This document shows positions 6,984-15,259 of a stretch of 28,892 nt of DNA, piece by piece. Source of the DNA: an uncultured Pseudomonas sp. (GTDB taxonomy: Bacteria; Pseudomonadota; Gammaproteobacteria; Pseudomonadales; Pseudomonadaceae); assembly GCA_943912755.1 (NCBI GenBank), contig CALTWF010000078.1, forward strand, positions 1-28,892. The letters run 5' to 3'. Below the pieces are notes generated by a model. That model searched no databases. It worked only from the letters and a program-made list of their open reading frames with translations, and was not told the DNA's origin. Within the stretch, counting starts at the first letter, position 1. The number at the start of each line of letters is the position of its first letter. The position numbers and the translations under genes are program-made.

Positions 6984-7844
6984 TCAGGGCAGCTCGATCC
7001 TCCCTGACTCCCCCGCAACCACCGGCCAATCCCCGGCCGCCCATCTTTCCCGCGCTTTGTCGATCAACCCCGGATCGCTCGCCACGAAATTCCAGTTCAT
7101 CCGCCGCGGCCCATCCAGTGGTGCCCCTCCGATGATCACCAGGTGACTCTCACCTTCCGCGTACAGGCGGACCTCTTCATCCTCGGTCAGTACCACCAGC
7201 GTTTGCGGCTCCAGCAGTTCGTCATCCAGCCGCACCTCTCCGGACAGCACATACACCGCGCGCTCGCGATGCTCGGTCGGCACGCACAGGGTCGTTGCGG
7301 CCTCCATCGCCACCTCTGCGTACAGCGTCGGCGACAGCACCGGTACCGGCGACTCCAGACAGAAACCACTGCCGGCAATCATGCGGATCCTCACCCCCAG
7401 CGACTCGCTCACCGGCAGGCTGGCAGCGGGGTGATGGCTGTAGTGCCCTGGACCCTGTTCCGCCTCCTTTGGTGAAGCCAGCCAGATCTGCAATCCGTGC
7501 AGCCGCGAGCCTTTTTCCAATAGATCCTCTGGCGTGCGTTCGACGTGAGCGATAGCCGCACCCGCCGTCATCCAGCTCACCTCGCCGGGCCTGACCCGCT
7601 GCGCGGAACCGAGGCTGTCCTTGTGCAGCAATTCACCCTCGAACAGGTAGGTCAGGGTCGACAGGCCGATATGCGGATGCTGGCGGATATCCATGCCGTG
7701 CCCCGGCTGGTACTCGGTCTCGAGCATATGGTCGAAAAACACAAACGGCCCGACACTGCGGCACTTGGCCGAGGGCAGCGGGCGCAGGATGGGTTGGCCC
7801 TCCACCGATTCGGAGCGGGGGCGGATTACCAGGGGCGAGGTCAT
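6984..7844 (-). CDS. Pirin family protein
   Basis: The 286-residue bicupin belongs to the pirin family. The N-terminal cupin has the metal ligands as RQHPHIG (His56, His58) and AIAHVE (His100, Glu102), matching the His-His-His-Glu set of human pirin, so an Fe(II) or similar site is intact. The second cupin is visible as RAVYVLSGEVRLDD. Bacterial members include quercetinase-active enzymes and proteins that modulate metabolic enzymes; nothing here tells which. The ATG at 7844 has TGGAG seven bases upstream on the minus strand. It is divergent from the amidohydrolase gene, with 97 bases between the starts, and convergent with the hydrolase. Confidence 0.92.
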   Translation of the reverse strand: MTSPLVIRPRSESVEGQPILRPLPSAKCRSVGPFVFFDHMLETEYQPGHGMDIRQHPHIGLSTLTYLFEGELLHKDSLGSAQRVRPGEVSWMTAGAAIAHVERTPEDLLEKGSRLHGLQIWLASPKEAEQGPGHYSHHPAASLPVSESLGVRIRMIAGSGFCLESPVPVLSPTLYAEVAMEAATTLCVPTEHRERAVYVLSGEVRLDDELLEPQTLVVLTEDEEVRLYAEGESHLVIIGGAPLDGPRRMNWNFVASDPGLIDKARERWAAGDWPVVAGESGRIELP

Positions 7845-7941
7845 GACGGGCTCCAGCCAGGATGAAGTCGGCCTAGCATAACGAACCGCCGTAGGCTACG
7901 CGCGGTCCAACCTGTCCGATGCATGACGAAGGAGGGTGGGA

Positions 7942-8946
7942 ATGCTGGCAAGAACCTTGGGTGGACTGCTGTTCGCCGGATTGCTGTTCAGCGAGGCGCA
8001 GGCACGGGATTACCGCTACAGCGACGCGCACCTGCACTACGTCGATTTCTTCCAGGAAACCGAGGGTATGCCGGCCCTGCTGGAGGCCATGGACAAGGCT
8101 GGTATCGAGCAGTCGATGATCAGTGGCATCCCGGTGGCGAAGAAATGGCACGAAGACGAGCCCAAGCGTCCGCGCTACTACGCCGGCGACGACGCTGATG
8201 CCTATTGGTACAGCGCCACTGATATCTACGTTGCTGCGGCCCTGGAAAAGCTCGCGCCCGAGCAGCGCAAGCGCTTCCATCCATTCCTCACCGGCTTCAA
8301 TCCGGTGGACAAAAACGCCGTGGCTCATATCGAGCGCATGCTGGAGCTGCATCCAGGGCTCTGGCAGGGCATTGGCGAGGTCTTTACCCGTCACGACGAT
8401 CTCACCGCACTGACCAGCGGCGATACGCCCCGCGCCAACAACGAGGCGATGACGCGCATCTATCACCTCGCTGCCGAGCAGGACATGCCGGTGCTGCTGC
8501 ACTCCAACATCACCTCCAAGCGCGAGCGCAACCCGCTGTACCTGGCGGAGATCGAAGAGCCGCTGCGCAATCATCCGCACACCCGCTTCATCTGGGCCCA
8601 TGCCGGCAGCAGCATGGAAATCCATCGGCACCAGACGCAAATGGACTTTCTTCTGCCAACCCTGACGCGGCTGCTGGAGGACTACCCCAATCTCTACGTT
8701 GACCTGTCCTGGAGCGTGCTCGAACCGTACCTGCTGGACGACAAGGGCAAGCCTCGCGAGGACTGGCTGGCGCTGGTCCGGCGCTTTCCCGAGCGCTTCA
8801 TGCTCGGATCCGATGTGGTCGGGCGGTTCGGCAGCCTGGGCGAGCAACTGCACGGTTTCGATCCGTTCCTCGATGCCTTGCCGGAGGATGTCGCGCGCAA
8901 AGTGGCCCGGGACAACTTCCTCGCCGTGCTGCCGAAGCCGCGCTGA
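7942..8946 (+). CDS. Exported amidohydrolase family protein
   Basis: The 334-residue protein starts with a signal peptide (MLARTLGGLLFAGLLFSEAQA, cleavage likely after residue 21), so it acts in the periplasm. The mature enzyme shows the metal-dependent TIM-barrel hydrolase pattern: HxH on strand 1 (SDAHLHY, His30 and His32), His187 in PVLLHSN, His220 in FIWAHAGSS and Asp291 in MLGSDVVG. This resembles amidohydrolase_2 (ACMSD-like) enzymes, which hydrolyse or decarboxylate cyclic and aromatic acids; the substrate is unknown. The start is set by AAGGAGG at 7929-7935; a GTG at 7936 is a poorer choice. It is followed after 69 bases by an exported DUF3859 gene that has its own PHO-type promoter. 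Confidence 0.83.
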   Translation: MLARTLGGLLFAGLLFSEAQARDYRYSDAHLHYVDFFQETEGMPALLEAMDKAGIEQSMISGIPVAKKWHEDEPKRPRYYAGDDADAYWYSATDIYVAAALEKLAPEQRKRFHPFLTGFNPVDKNAVAHIERMLELHPGLWQGIGEVFTRHDDLTALTSGDTPRANNEAMTRIYHLAAEQDMPVLLHSNITSKRERNPLYLAEIEEPLRNHPHTRFIWAHAGSSMEIHRHQTQMDFLLPTLTRLLEDYPNLYVDLSWSVLEPYLLDDKGKPREDWLALVRRFPERFMLGSDVVGRFGSLGEQLHGFDPFLDALPEDVARKVARDNFLAVLPKPR

Positions 8947-8952
8947 GCGGGA

Positions 8953-8984
8953 TTGTCATCAGCCTGTCATGCCAGGGTCATAGT
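8953..8984 (+). promoter_or_regulatory. PHO box and -10 before the DUF3859 gene
   Basis: Three 7-base direct repeats stand at 11-base intervals: TTGTCAT (8953-8959), CTGTCAT (8964-8970) and GGGTCAT (8975-8981). The PhoB consensus is CTGTCAT-N4-CTGTCAT. A -10-like CATAGT at 8979-8984 lies about eight bases after the second unit, near the usual position for PhoB-activated promoters. Phosphate-starvation control of the downstream gene is therefore likely. Confidence 0.6.
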
Positions 8985-9015
8985 CTGCCGCGATCCACAA
9001 CAGAGGAAGCGCAGT

Positions 9016-9480
9016 ATGTTGACTAGTCGTTTTAGCGCCCTGGTCGGGCTGATGTGCATCGCCGGCCTGGCCCATGCCGAGGTGCGCGTGCAGGGACCGG
9101 TGGAATATGGCGTGTTCGAGACCAACATCAAGAACCCCCAGCCCGGTGAACGGGTGATCACCATGAGCAGCCAGAATATCCAGGCCACCGACGTGGTCCC
9201 GGCCAAACTGGGCAGCAAGTTCGGCATTCGCTACCGCCTCGATGGCAAGACCGCCGACGATACCCCGCTGACCCTGCTGTATCTCACCCCGGGCATCGTC
9301 ACCCCGGATGGCAAGCGCCACGACAAGTTCGAAGTGATCCAGAAGCTGGTCCCGGGGGCTCCCCAGGACGTCATGGCCTTTGAATTCACCGAGCATCACG
9401 AGGCGATTCCGGGCGAGTGGCATTTCATGGTGTTCCAGGGCGATCGCCTGCTGGTAGAGAAACGTTTCACTGTGCGTTGA
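9016..9480 (+). CDS. Exported DUF3859 family protein
   Basis: The 154-residue protein has a signal peptide (MLTSRFSALVGLMCIAGLAHA, cleavage after residue 21) and is probably periplasmic. The mature part begins EVRVQGPVEYGVFE and is rich in beta strands, with conserved-looking blocks LTLLYLTPGIVTPDG and KLVPGAPQDVMAFEFTE. I assign it to DUF3859 from memory of that family; no biochemical role is known to me. GAGGAAG at 9003-9009 supports the start at 9016; the frame is open further upstream, but that part lacks a signal sequence. The PHO box before it suggests a role under phosphate limitation. Confidence 0.72.
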   Translation: MLTSRFSALVGLMCIAGLAHAEVRVQGPVEYGVFETNIKNPQPGERVITMSSQNIQATDVVPAKLGSKFGIRYRLDGKTADDTPLTLLYLTPGIVTPDGKRHDKFEVIQKLVPGAPQDVMAFEFTEHHEAIPGEWHFMVFQGDRLLVEKRFTVR

Positions 9481-9557
9481 ACTTTATCGCGATGTGGTTG
9501 TCGCGATGGTTGGGCGATTTGATAGCACTATTTCTTCTTACGCAAAAATTCTACGGT

Positions 9558-9563
9558 CCGATA
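9558..9563 (+). promoter_or_regulatory. Weak candidate flagellar sigma factor (FliA) -10 before the chemoreceptor
   Basis: CCGATA matches the core of the FliA -10 (GCCGATAA), 59 bases before the chemoreceptor start. No convincing -35 (TAAAGTTT) stands at the right distance, so the site is only suggestive. Confidence 0.25.
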
Positions 9564-9621
9564 CCTTCTAAAGAAGTGTTTGCTGCATGACGGATGCAGC
9601 GCTTTCGGAAGGAACCGTGCG

Positions 9622-11247
9622 ATGAGTCTGAGAAGCTTGAACATAGCGCCCCGGGCCGGGTTGGGGTTCGGCCTGCTGGCGCTGTTGGTGGTGACCCTGG
9701 GGCTGTTCGCGCTGGCGCAGATGGCGAACATGCGCGAGCAGTCCGACCAGGTGGAAAGCAACTGGCTGCCCAGTGTGATCAACGTGGGCGAAATGAGTCA
9801 GGACATACTGCGTATCCGTGCCCTGACCCTGCGTCTTGTGGTCAACCGCGATCCGGCGGCGCAGCAGCAGGGCGTCTCGCGCATCGAGTCGCTCAAGCAG
9901 GGGCTGAACAAGGCGCAGGGTGTCTACGATGCGCTGATCGTATTGCCCGAAGAGCGGGTCCTGTTCGACCGCTATCTGGCGCTTCAGCAGCAGTACCTTG
10001 CCATGCAGGCCCAAGTGATGAGCCTGGCCACCGGCAACCAGGTCGAGGCCGCGGTGGCGATGGTCAACGGTGACATGAACCAGTTGGCCGACACCCTCAC
10101 TGCCACCCTCAACGAACTGATCGCGCTCAACAACCAGCACGCCCATCTGGCCACCGACAAGGCCCAGTCGGTGTACGTCAGTGCGCGCTTCTGGGTGATC
10201 GGCCTGTTGTTGGGCGCCCTGGTGCTCACGGTGATCCTGGCCCTGGTGCTGACCCGCAGCATCGTCCAGCCCCTGGCCCAGTCACTGCAGGTGGCGGAGG
10301 TGGTCGCGACCGGCGACCTGACTCCGCAGATCAGCATCCACGGCCGCGACGAGCCGGCGCGCCTGCTGGTGGCGCTGAAACAGATGCAGCAGAGCCTGCG
10401 CGACACCATCGGGCGCATTTCCGATTCCTCCAATCAGCTGGCCTCGGCCTCGGAAGAGCTCAGTGCGGTCACCGAGGATGCCACCCGCGGCCTGCAGCAG
10501 CAGACCCAGGAAATCGAGCAGGCGGCTACCGCGGTCAACCAGATGACTGCGGCAGTGGAGGAGGTGGCCAGCAATGCCGTTGCCACCTCGGAGGCGTCCC
10601 GCGAATCGGACCGTATTGCCCGCCAGGGTGCGGCCCAGGTGCAGCAGACGGTGGTGTCCATCGAGGAGCTGGCGGCAGGGGTGAGCCTCAACGTCGACGA
10701 GGTCGGGCAGTTGGCGGAGCAGGTGCACGGAATTTCCAAGGTGCTCGATGTGATCGGTTCGATTGCCGAGCAGACCAACCTGCTGGCCTTGAACGCGGCG
10801 ATCGAAGCGGCCCGGGCCGGGGATGCCGGGCGTGGCTTTGCCGTGGTGGCGGACGAGGTGCGCGCCCTGGCCCACCGTACCCAGCAGTCGACCCGGGAAA
10901 TCGAGCAGATGATCGACGGCATCCAGCAAGGTACCGACCGCGCGGTGGATGGTATGCAGCAAACCCGCGAGCGCGCCCGCAGCACCCTGGATGGTGCCCA
11001 TGCGGCGGGGGCGGCGCTGGAGGAGATTGCTGCGGCCATCAGCCGGATCAATGAGCGCAACCTGGTGATCGCCAGTGCCTCGGAACAGCAGGCGCAGGTA
11101 GCGCGGGAAGTCGATCGCAATCTCACCAATATCCGCGACCTGGCGTTGCAGAGCTCGGCCGGGGCCAGCCAGACGGTGGAGGCGAGCCAGGCCCTGTCGC
11201 AACTGGCGGTGGACCTGAACGGGTTGGTGAGGCGCTTCTCGGTGTAA
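9622..11247 (+). CDS. Methyl-accepting chemotaxis protein
   Basis: The 541-residue receptor has a short cytoplasmic N-terminus and a first membrane helix at about residues 12-33. A periplasmic domain of about 155 residues follows, mostly helical and probably of the four-helix-bundle (4HB) type. The second membrane helix is at 190-212, then a HAMP domain, then a long signalling coiled coil. The hairpin tip that contacts CheA and CheW is present from residue 383 (EQTNLLALNAAIEAARAG, then GRGFAVVADEVRALA). The C-terminus VRRFSV lacks a CheR-binding pentapeptide. GGAAGGAA before 9622 supports this start; the frame is open to 9580. The ligand cannot be read from the sequence. A syntenic chemoreceptor gene, PA1608, precedes fabB in P. 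aeruginosa. Confidence 0.95.
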   Translation: MSLRSLNIAPRAGLGFGLLALLVVTLGLFALAQMANMREQSDQVESNWLPSVINVGEMSQDILRIRALTLRLVVNRDPAAQQQGVSRIESLKQGLNKAQGVYDALIVLPEERVLFDRYLALQQQYLAMQAQVMSLATGNQVEAAVAMVNGDMNQLADTLTATLNELIALNNQHAHLATDKAQSVYVSARFWVIGLLLGALVLTVILALVLTRSIVQPLAQSLQVAEVVATGDLTPQISIHGRDEPARLLVALKQMQQSLRDTIGRISDSSNQLASASEELSAVTEDATRGLQQQTQEIEQAATAVNQMTAAVEEVASNAVATSEASRESDRIARQGAAQVQQTVVSIEELAAGVSLNVDEVGQLAEQVHGISKVLDVIGSIAEQTNLLALNAAIEAARAGDAGRGFAVVADEVRALAHRTQQSTREIEQMIDGIQQGTDRAVDGMQQTRERARSTLDGAHAAGAALEEIAAAISRINERNLVIASASEQQAQVAREVDRNLTNIRDLALQSSAGASQTVEASQALSQLAVDLNGLVRRFSV

Positions 11248-11254
11248 GGCGTCA

Positions 11255-11323
11255 TCGCTGGCAAGCCAGCTCCCACAGATTCAGCGGTGCATGCGGTCCC
11301 TGTGGGAGCTGGCTTGCCAGCGA
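11255..11323. repeat. REPIN (paired inverted REP sequences)
   Basis: Two perfect 24-base inverted arms (11255-11278 and 11300-11323) flank a 21-base spacer. Each arm contains its own small hairpin, GCTGGC-AA-GCCAGC. The core TGTGGGAGCTGGCTTGCC is the REP type common in P. fluorescens-group and P. putida genomes, mobilised by RAYT transposases. The element lies between the convergent chemoreceptor and fabB genes. Confidence 0.88.
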
Positions 11324-11335
11324 AAGGGGCAAACA

Positions 11336-11365
11336 AAAACGCCCCGGACATGGCCGGGGCGTTTT
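11336..11365. terminator. Bidirectional terminator between the chemoreceptor gene and fabB
   Basis: AAAACGCCCCGG and CCGGGGCGTTTT form a 12-bp stem with a six-base loop; T runs occur on both strands. The fabB stop lies 20 bases beyond it. Confidence 0.92.
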
Positions 11366-11384
11366 CATTGCAAGGCGCTAAAGC

Positions 11385-12605
11385 TTACTTGCCTTCCCAG
11401 CGCTTCAGCACCAGGGTGGCGTTGGTGCCGCCGAAGCCGAAGCTGTTGCTCATCACGGTGTCGATCTTGGCGTTTTCGCGGGTTTCGCGAATCACCGGCA
11501 AGTCGGCGACTTCCGGGTCCAGCTCGTCGATGTTGGCGGAGCCGGCGATGAACTTGCCTTCCATCATCAGCAGGCAGTAGATCGCTTCATGAACGCCGGC
11601 GGCGCCCAGGGAGTGACCGGACAGGCTCTTGGTCGAGCTGATGGCCGGGGCCTTGTCGCCGAACACTTCACGCACGCCTTTCATTTCCGCGACGTCGCCG
11701 ACCGGAGTCGAGGTGCCGTGGGTGTTCAGGTAGTCGATCGGGGTGTCGACGGTGGACAGCGCCTGCTGCATGCAGCGGATCGCGCCTTCGCCGCTCGGGG
11801 CAACCATGTCGTAGCCATCGGAAGTGGCGCCGTAGCCGACGATTTCCGCGTAGATCTTGGCGCCGCGGGCGAGGGCGTGTTCCAGCTCCTCGACCACCAC
11901 CATGCCGCCACCGCCGGCGATGACGAAGCCGTCACGGTCGGCGTCGTAGGCGCGCGAAGCCTTGCTTGGCTCTTCGTTGCGCTTGGTCGACAGGGCGCCC
12001 ATGGCATCGAACAGGAACGACTGGCTCCAGTGCTCTTCTTCACCGCCGCCGGCGAATACGATGTCCTGCTTGCCCCACTGGATCTGCTCCATGGCGGTGC
12101 CGATGCAGTGTGCGGAGGTCGCGCAGGCCGACGAGATCGAGTAGTTGATGCCCTTGATCTTGAACGGGGTGGCCAGGCACGCCGAAACGGTGCTGCCCAT
12201 GGTGCGGGTGACGCGGTACGGGCCGACGCGCTTGACGCCTTTCTCGCGCAGGGTGTCCAGCGCTTCCATCTGGTTCAGGGTCGAGGCGCCGCCGGAGCCG
12301 GCAACCAGGCCGGTGCGCGGGTTGGAGATCTGCTCTTCGGTCAGGCCGGAGTCCTTGATCGCATCCTGCATCGCCAGGTAGGCGTAGGCGGCGGCGTGGC
12401 CGACGAAACGGTAGACCTTGCGGTCGATCAGTTCTTCGAGGTTGAGGTCGATGGAGCCGGAAACCTGGCTGCGCAGCCCCATTTCCTTGTATTCCGGGTT
12501 GAAACGGATGCCCGGACGGCTTTTACGCAGGTTTTCGGAGACGGTCTCTTTGTCATTGCCCAGGCAAGAAACGATGCCCAGACCTGTGATTACGACGCGG
12601 CGCAT
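11385..12605 (-). CDS. fabB: 3-oxoacyl-ACP synthase I (beta-ketoacyl-ACP synthase)
   Basis: The 406-residue condensing enzyme elongates unsaturated fatty acyl-ACPs in type II fatty acid synthesis. The catalytic triad is intact: Cys161 in SSACATSAH, His296 in LNTHGTST and His331 in SLSGHSLGAAG, with Lys326 also conserved. The length and the N-terminus MRRVVITGLGIVSCLGN are typical of FabB. It lies 11 bases after fabA on the same strand with its own AAGGG ribosome site, so the two form the standard fabA-fabB operon. In pseudomonads this operon supplies the anaerobic-type route to unsaturated fatty acids and is known to be modulated by the repressor DesT. Confidence 0.98.
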   Translation of the reverse strand: MRRVVITGLGIVSCLGNDKETVSENLRKSRPGIRFNPEYKEMGLRSQVSGSIDLNLEELIDRKVYRFVGHAAAYAYLAMQDAIKDSGLTEEQISNPRTGLVAGSGGASTLNQMEALDTLREKGVKRVGPYRVTRTMGSTVSACLATPFKIKGINYSISSACATSAHCIGTAMEQIQWGKQDIVFAGGGEEEHWSQSFLFDAMGALSTKRNEEPSKASRAYDADRDGFVIAGGGGMVVVEELEHALARGAKIYAEIVGYGATSDGYDMVAPSGEGAIRCMQQALSTVDTPIDYLNTHGTSTPVGDVAEMKGVREVFGDKAPAISSTKSLSGHSLGAAGVHEAIYCLLMMEGKFIAGSANIDELDPEVADLPVIRETRENAKIDTVMSNSFGFGGTNATLVLKRWEGK

Positions 12606-12616
12606 GCGAATAACCC

Positions 12617-13132
12617 TTAGAAATTTTCAGTGGAGGTGAATACACCGACGCGCAGTGCTTCGGCGGTGTAGATCTCGCGACCGTCGACGCTGACCGAGCC
12701 ATCGGCGATGGCCATGTTCAGCTTGCCCTTCAGGACGCGCTTGATATGGATGTTGTAGGTGACCTTTTTCGCTTCCGGCAGCACCTGGCCGAAGAACTTC
12801 ACTTCGCCCGAACCCAGGGCGCGACCGCGGCCCGGCAGGTCCTGCCAGCCGAGGAAGAAGCCCACCAGCTGCCACATGGCGTCGAGGCCCAGGCAGCCTG
12901 GCATCACCGGATCGCCTTCGAAATGGCAGGCGAAGAACCACAGGTCCGGGTTGATATCCAGCTCGGCGACCAATTCACCTTTACCGTACTTGCCGCCCTC
13001 GGCACTGATGTGGGTGATGCGATCCACCATCAGCATGTTGGGGGCGGGCAGTTGCGCGTTACCAGGGCCGAACAGCTCACCGCGACTGCAGCGCAGCAGG
13101 TCTTCCCGGGTAAAGGCGTTTTGTTTGGTCAT
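12617..13132 (-). CDS. fabA: 3-hydroxydecanoyl-ACP dehydratase/isomerase
   Basis: The 171-residue hotdog-fold enzyme dehydrates 3-hydroxydecanoyl-ACP and isomerises trans-2- to cis-3-decenoyl-ACP, the entry point to unsaturated fatty acids. The active-site residues are at the E. coli positions: His70 in FFACHFEGDPVMPG and Asp84 in LGLDAMWQL. The length is exact for the family. The start at 13132 has GAGGAG six bases upstream on the minus strand. It is the first gene of the fabA-fabB unit; the 210-base gap to the kinase gene upstream leaves room for its own promoter and contains two inverted repeats. Confidence 0.98.
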   Translation of the reverse strand: MTKQNAFTREDLLRCSRGELFGPGNAQLPAPNMLMVDRITHISAEGGKYGKGELVAELDINPDLWFFACHFEGDPVMPGCLGLDAMWQLVGFFLGWQDLPGRGRALGSGEVKFFGQVLPEAKKVTYNIHIKRVLKGKLNMAIADGSVSVDGREIYTAEALRVGVFTSTENF

Positions 13133-13236
13133 GCGAGCTCCTCAATAATCCTTGTGCGGCAGGGATCAGTTCTTCCCGATCCGTCCCAAAGCCCTTGGCC
13201 TGGGGCGGTAGCCTACTCATAGACTATTGCGTTGTA

Positions 13237-13280
13237 GTGAAAGTCACAGCACAGGGTACGACATGTACACTTGTGCACTG
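13237..13280 (-). promoter_or_regulatory. Inverted repeats in the fabA upstream region
   Basis: GTGA-AAG-TCAC lies at 13237-13247 and an imperfect inverted repeat, TGTACAC-TT-GTGCACT, at 13264-13279. The fabAB promoters of pseudomonads bind the TetR-family repressor DesT at an AGTGAAC...GTTnACT-like palindrome; the first repeat shares the AGTGA half but the match is partial. I treat both as possible operators only. Confidence 0.28.
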
Positions 13281-13304
13281 AAATTTTTCCGACAGACCTT
13301 TCTT

Positions 13305-13320
13305 AGGCCAGTTCCGGCCT
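13305..13320 (-). terminator. Small hairpin after the kinase gene
   Basis: AGGCC-AGTTCC-GGCCT forms a five-bp stem 23 bases beyond the kinase stop on the minus strand. No T run follows it, so termination there is doubtful and transcription may continue into fabA. Confidence 0.3.
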
Positions 13321-13342
13321 GTAAGACTGCCGTAATTTTGCA

Positions 13343-15259
13343 TTATTCGCCAGTCGCGCTTGCCCGAGTGGGCAGCCAGCGCTGCAGAGTCTCCTGCAGA
13401 TCATTACGTTTGAATGGCTTGGCCAGGTAATCGTTCATCCCCGCATCGAGGCAACGTTCGCGATCGCCCTGCAGGGCGTTGGCGGTCAGGGCGATGATCG
13501 GCAGGTCGCGGCCCTGGGGCAACTGGCGGATGCGCCGGGTGGCTTCGTAGCCGTCGACGATCGGCAGGCGGCAATCCATCAGCACCGCAGCGAAGCGTTC
13601 GCGGGCCACCAGGCTGATGGCCTGGGCGCCATCGACGGCGATATGCACCTCGAAGCCCAGGCTGCGCAGCATGGCCTGGATCACCGCCTGGTTGACCGGG
13701 TTGTCCTCTACCAGCAGTACCGGCTTGCCTTCGAGGTCGGCGGCGGCAGTAGCGCTGGCTGGCAGTTCCTGGGGGGTGCTGCGCTGGCGCAGGGTCAGGG
13801 GCATTTCCAGGGTAAACACCGAGCCCGTTCCCTCGCGGCTTTCCGCCCGCAGGCTGCCGCCCATGCGCTCGGCCAGGTTGCGGGCGATGGACAGGCCCAG
13901 GCCGGTGCCGCCGTAACGCCGGGAGATCGAGCTGTCGGCCTGCTGGAAGGCGACGAACATGGTTTCCAGACGCGCGTTGTCGATGCCGATGCCGGTGTCG
14001 TGTACCGCGCAGGTGAACCAGATCAGCTGGCGGTCCAGCACTTGCCAGCGCGGCAGCACCCGCACGCTGCCTTGCTCGGTGAACTTCAAGGCGTTGCCGA
14101 TCAGGTTGACCAGTACCTGGCGGATCCGCGTCGGGTCGCCGCACACCTGCAGGCGCTCCAGGCCGTCGGGCATTTCCAGCTCCAGGGCCAGCTGGCGCTG
14201 CTGCGCCGAGTGGAGGAAGGACTGTACGCAACTGCTGATCAGGTCGGCCAGGTTGAAGTCGATCTGTTCCAGTTGCAGGGCGGTACGTTCGATCCGCGAG
14301 AAGTCGAGGATGTCGTTGATCACCTTGAGCAGGTGCCCGGTGGATTCGCTGGCCACCACCGTGTACTCGTTCTGTTCGTCGCTCAATTCCGTGGTCTGCA
14401 GCAGCTGCAGCATGCCCAGCACGCCATTCATCGGCGTGCGCAACTCATGGCTCATCATCGCCAGGAAGTCCGACTTGGCCTTGTTGGCCTGCTCGGCTTC
14501 CTCCCGGGCCTGGATCATCTGCGCCATGGCTTCCTGCTGCTCGCGGGAGGCCTGGGCCAGGCCGCTGGCGAGGTTGTTGATATGGCGCGCCAGATGGCCC
14601 AGCTCGCTGTCGTCGACCACTGGCAGCGGGGTATCGAAATCGCCTTTCTGGATGGCTTTTACCGCGTGGCCCATGTCGGCGATCGGCGTGGCCAGGCTGC
14701 GGGCCAGGCGCCGGGCGAGGAGGAAGGTGAAGACCAGGGCGAACAGCGCCAGGATTGCCGCCTTGATCACGATTTCCTGTTGCCGCTGGCTGAAGGCGTC
14801 ATCGGACATGCCGACGATCACCCGGCCCAGGTAGTCGTCGGCGGCAATGCTCGTCGAGGGTTCGCCGTTCTGCAGGAAGTCGCTGTCGAGGCTGATGCGT
14901 TGCAGGCGGATCGGCGCCTGGAACACCTCGACCTCCTGGGCGCGATTGACGTGTTCGTCCGGCTGCTCGACGTAGACCAGGATGTGGTTGGCGTTGTCCT
15001 GGACTTCGAGGAAGCGCACATGGGGAATGGTCAGGGTCGCCCGCATCAGGCCTTCGAGCACTTCGTCGTTGCCGGAAATCACCCCGTATTCCGAGGCCGG
15101 AGCGAGCTGGTTGGCGATCAGCTGGCCGGTGTGGTTGAGCTCCTGGCGCAGGTCCTGAATCCGCACGAAGGTGAAGAAGCTGATCAACAGCAGGGTCAGC
15201 ACCAGCGCCGGGCCGAGGCTGATGATCTGGGTGCGGGTACTGATGTCCCAGCTTTTCAT
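13343..15259 (-). CDS. Hybrid sensor histidine kinase (PA1611-like)
   Basis: The 638-residue inner-membrane kinase starts MKSWDISTRT. It has membrane segments at about 12-32 and 165-183, with a periplasmic sensor of about 130 residues between them, followed by a HAMP region. The HisKA motif is FLAMMSHELRTPMNG with phospho-accepting His271; the ATPase domain has N389 (NLIGNALKF), DTGIGI (421) and GGTGLGLS (450). A C-terminal receiver has Asp519, Asp562 (LMDCRLP) and Lys614. The frame is open to 15388, but the start at 15259 overlaps the upstream stop as ATGA and follows AGGAG. By position next to fabA it corresponds to P. aeruginosa PA1611, a kinase reported to act in the RetS/Gac network. It has no HPt domain of its own, so an external phosphotransfer protein is expected. 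Confidence 0.92.
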   Translation of the reverse strand: MKSWDISTRTQIISLGPALVLTLLLISFFTFVRIQDLRQELNHTGQLIANQLAPASEYGVISGNDEVLEGLMRATLTIPHVRFLEVQDNANHILVYVEQPDEHVNRAQEVEVFQAPIRLQRISLDSDFLQNGEPSTSIAADDYLGRVIVGMSDDAFSQRQQEIVIKAAILALFALVFTFLLARRLARSLATPIADMGHAVKAIQKGDFDTPLPVVDDSELGHLARHINNLASGLAQASREQQEAMAQMIQAREEAEQANKAKSDFLAMMSHELRTPMNGVLGMLQLLQTTELSDEQNEYTVVASESTGHLLKVINDILDFSRIERTALQLEQIDFNLADLISSCVQSFLHSAQQRQLALELEMPDGLERLQVCGDPTRIRQVLVNLIGNALKFTEQGSVRVLPRWQVLDRQLIWFTCAVHDTGIGIDNARLETMFVAFQQADSSISRRYGGTGLGLSIARNLAERMGGSLRAESREGTGSVFTLEMPLTLRQRSTPQELPASATAAADLEGKPVLLVEDNPVNQAVIQAMLRSLGFEVHIAVDGAQAISLVARERFAAVLMDCRLPIVDGYEATRRIRQLPQGRDLPIIALTANALQGDRERCLDAGMNDYLAKPFKRNDLQETLQRWLPTRASATGE

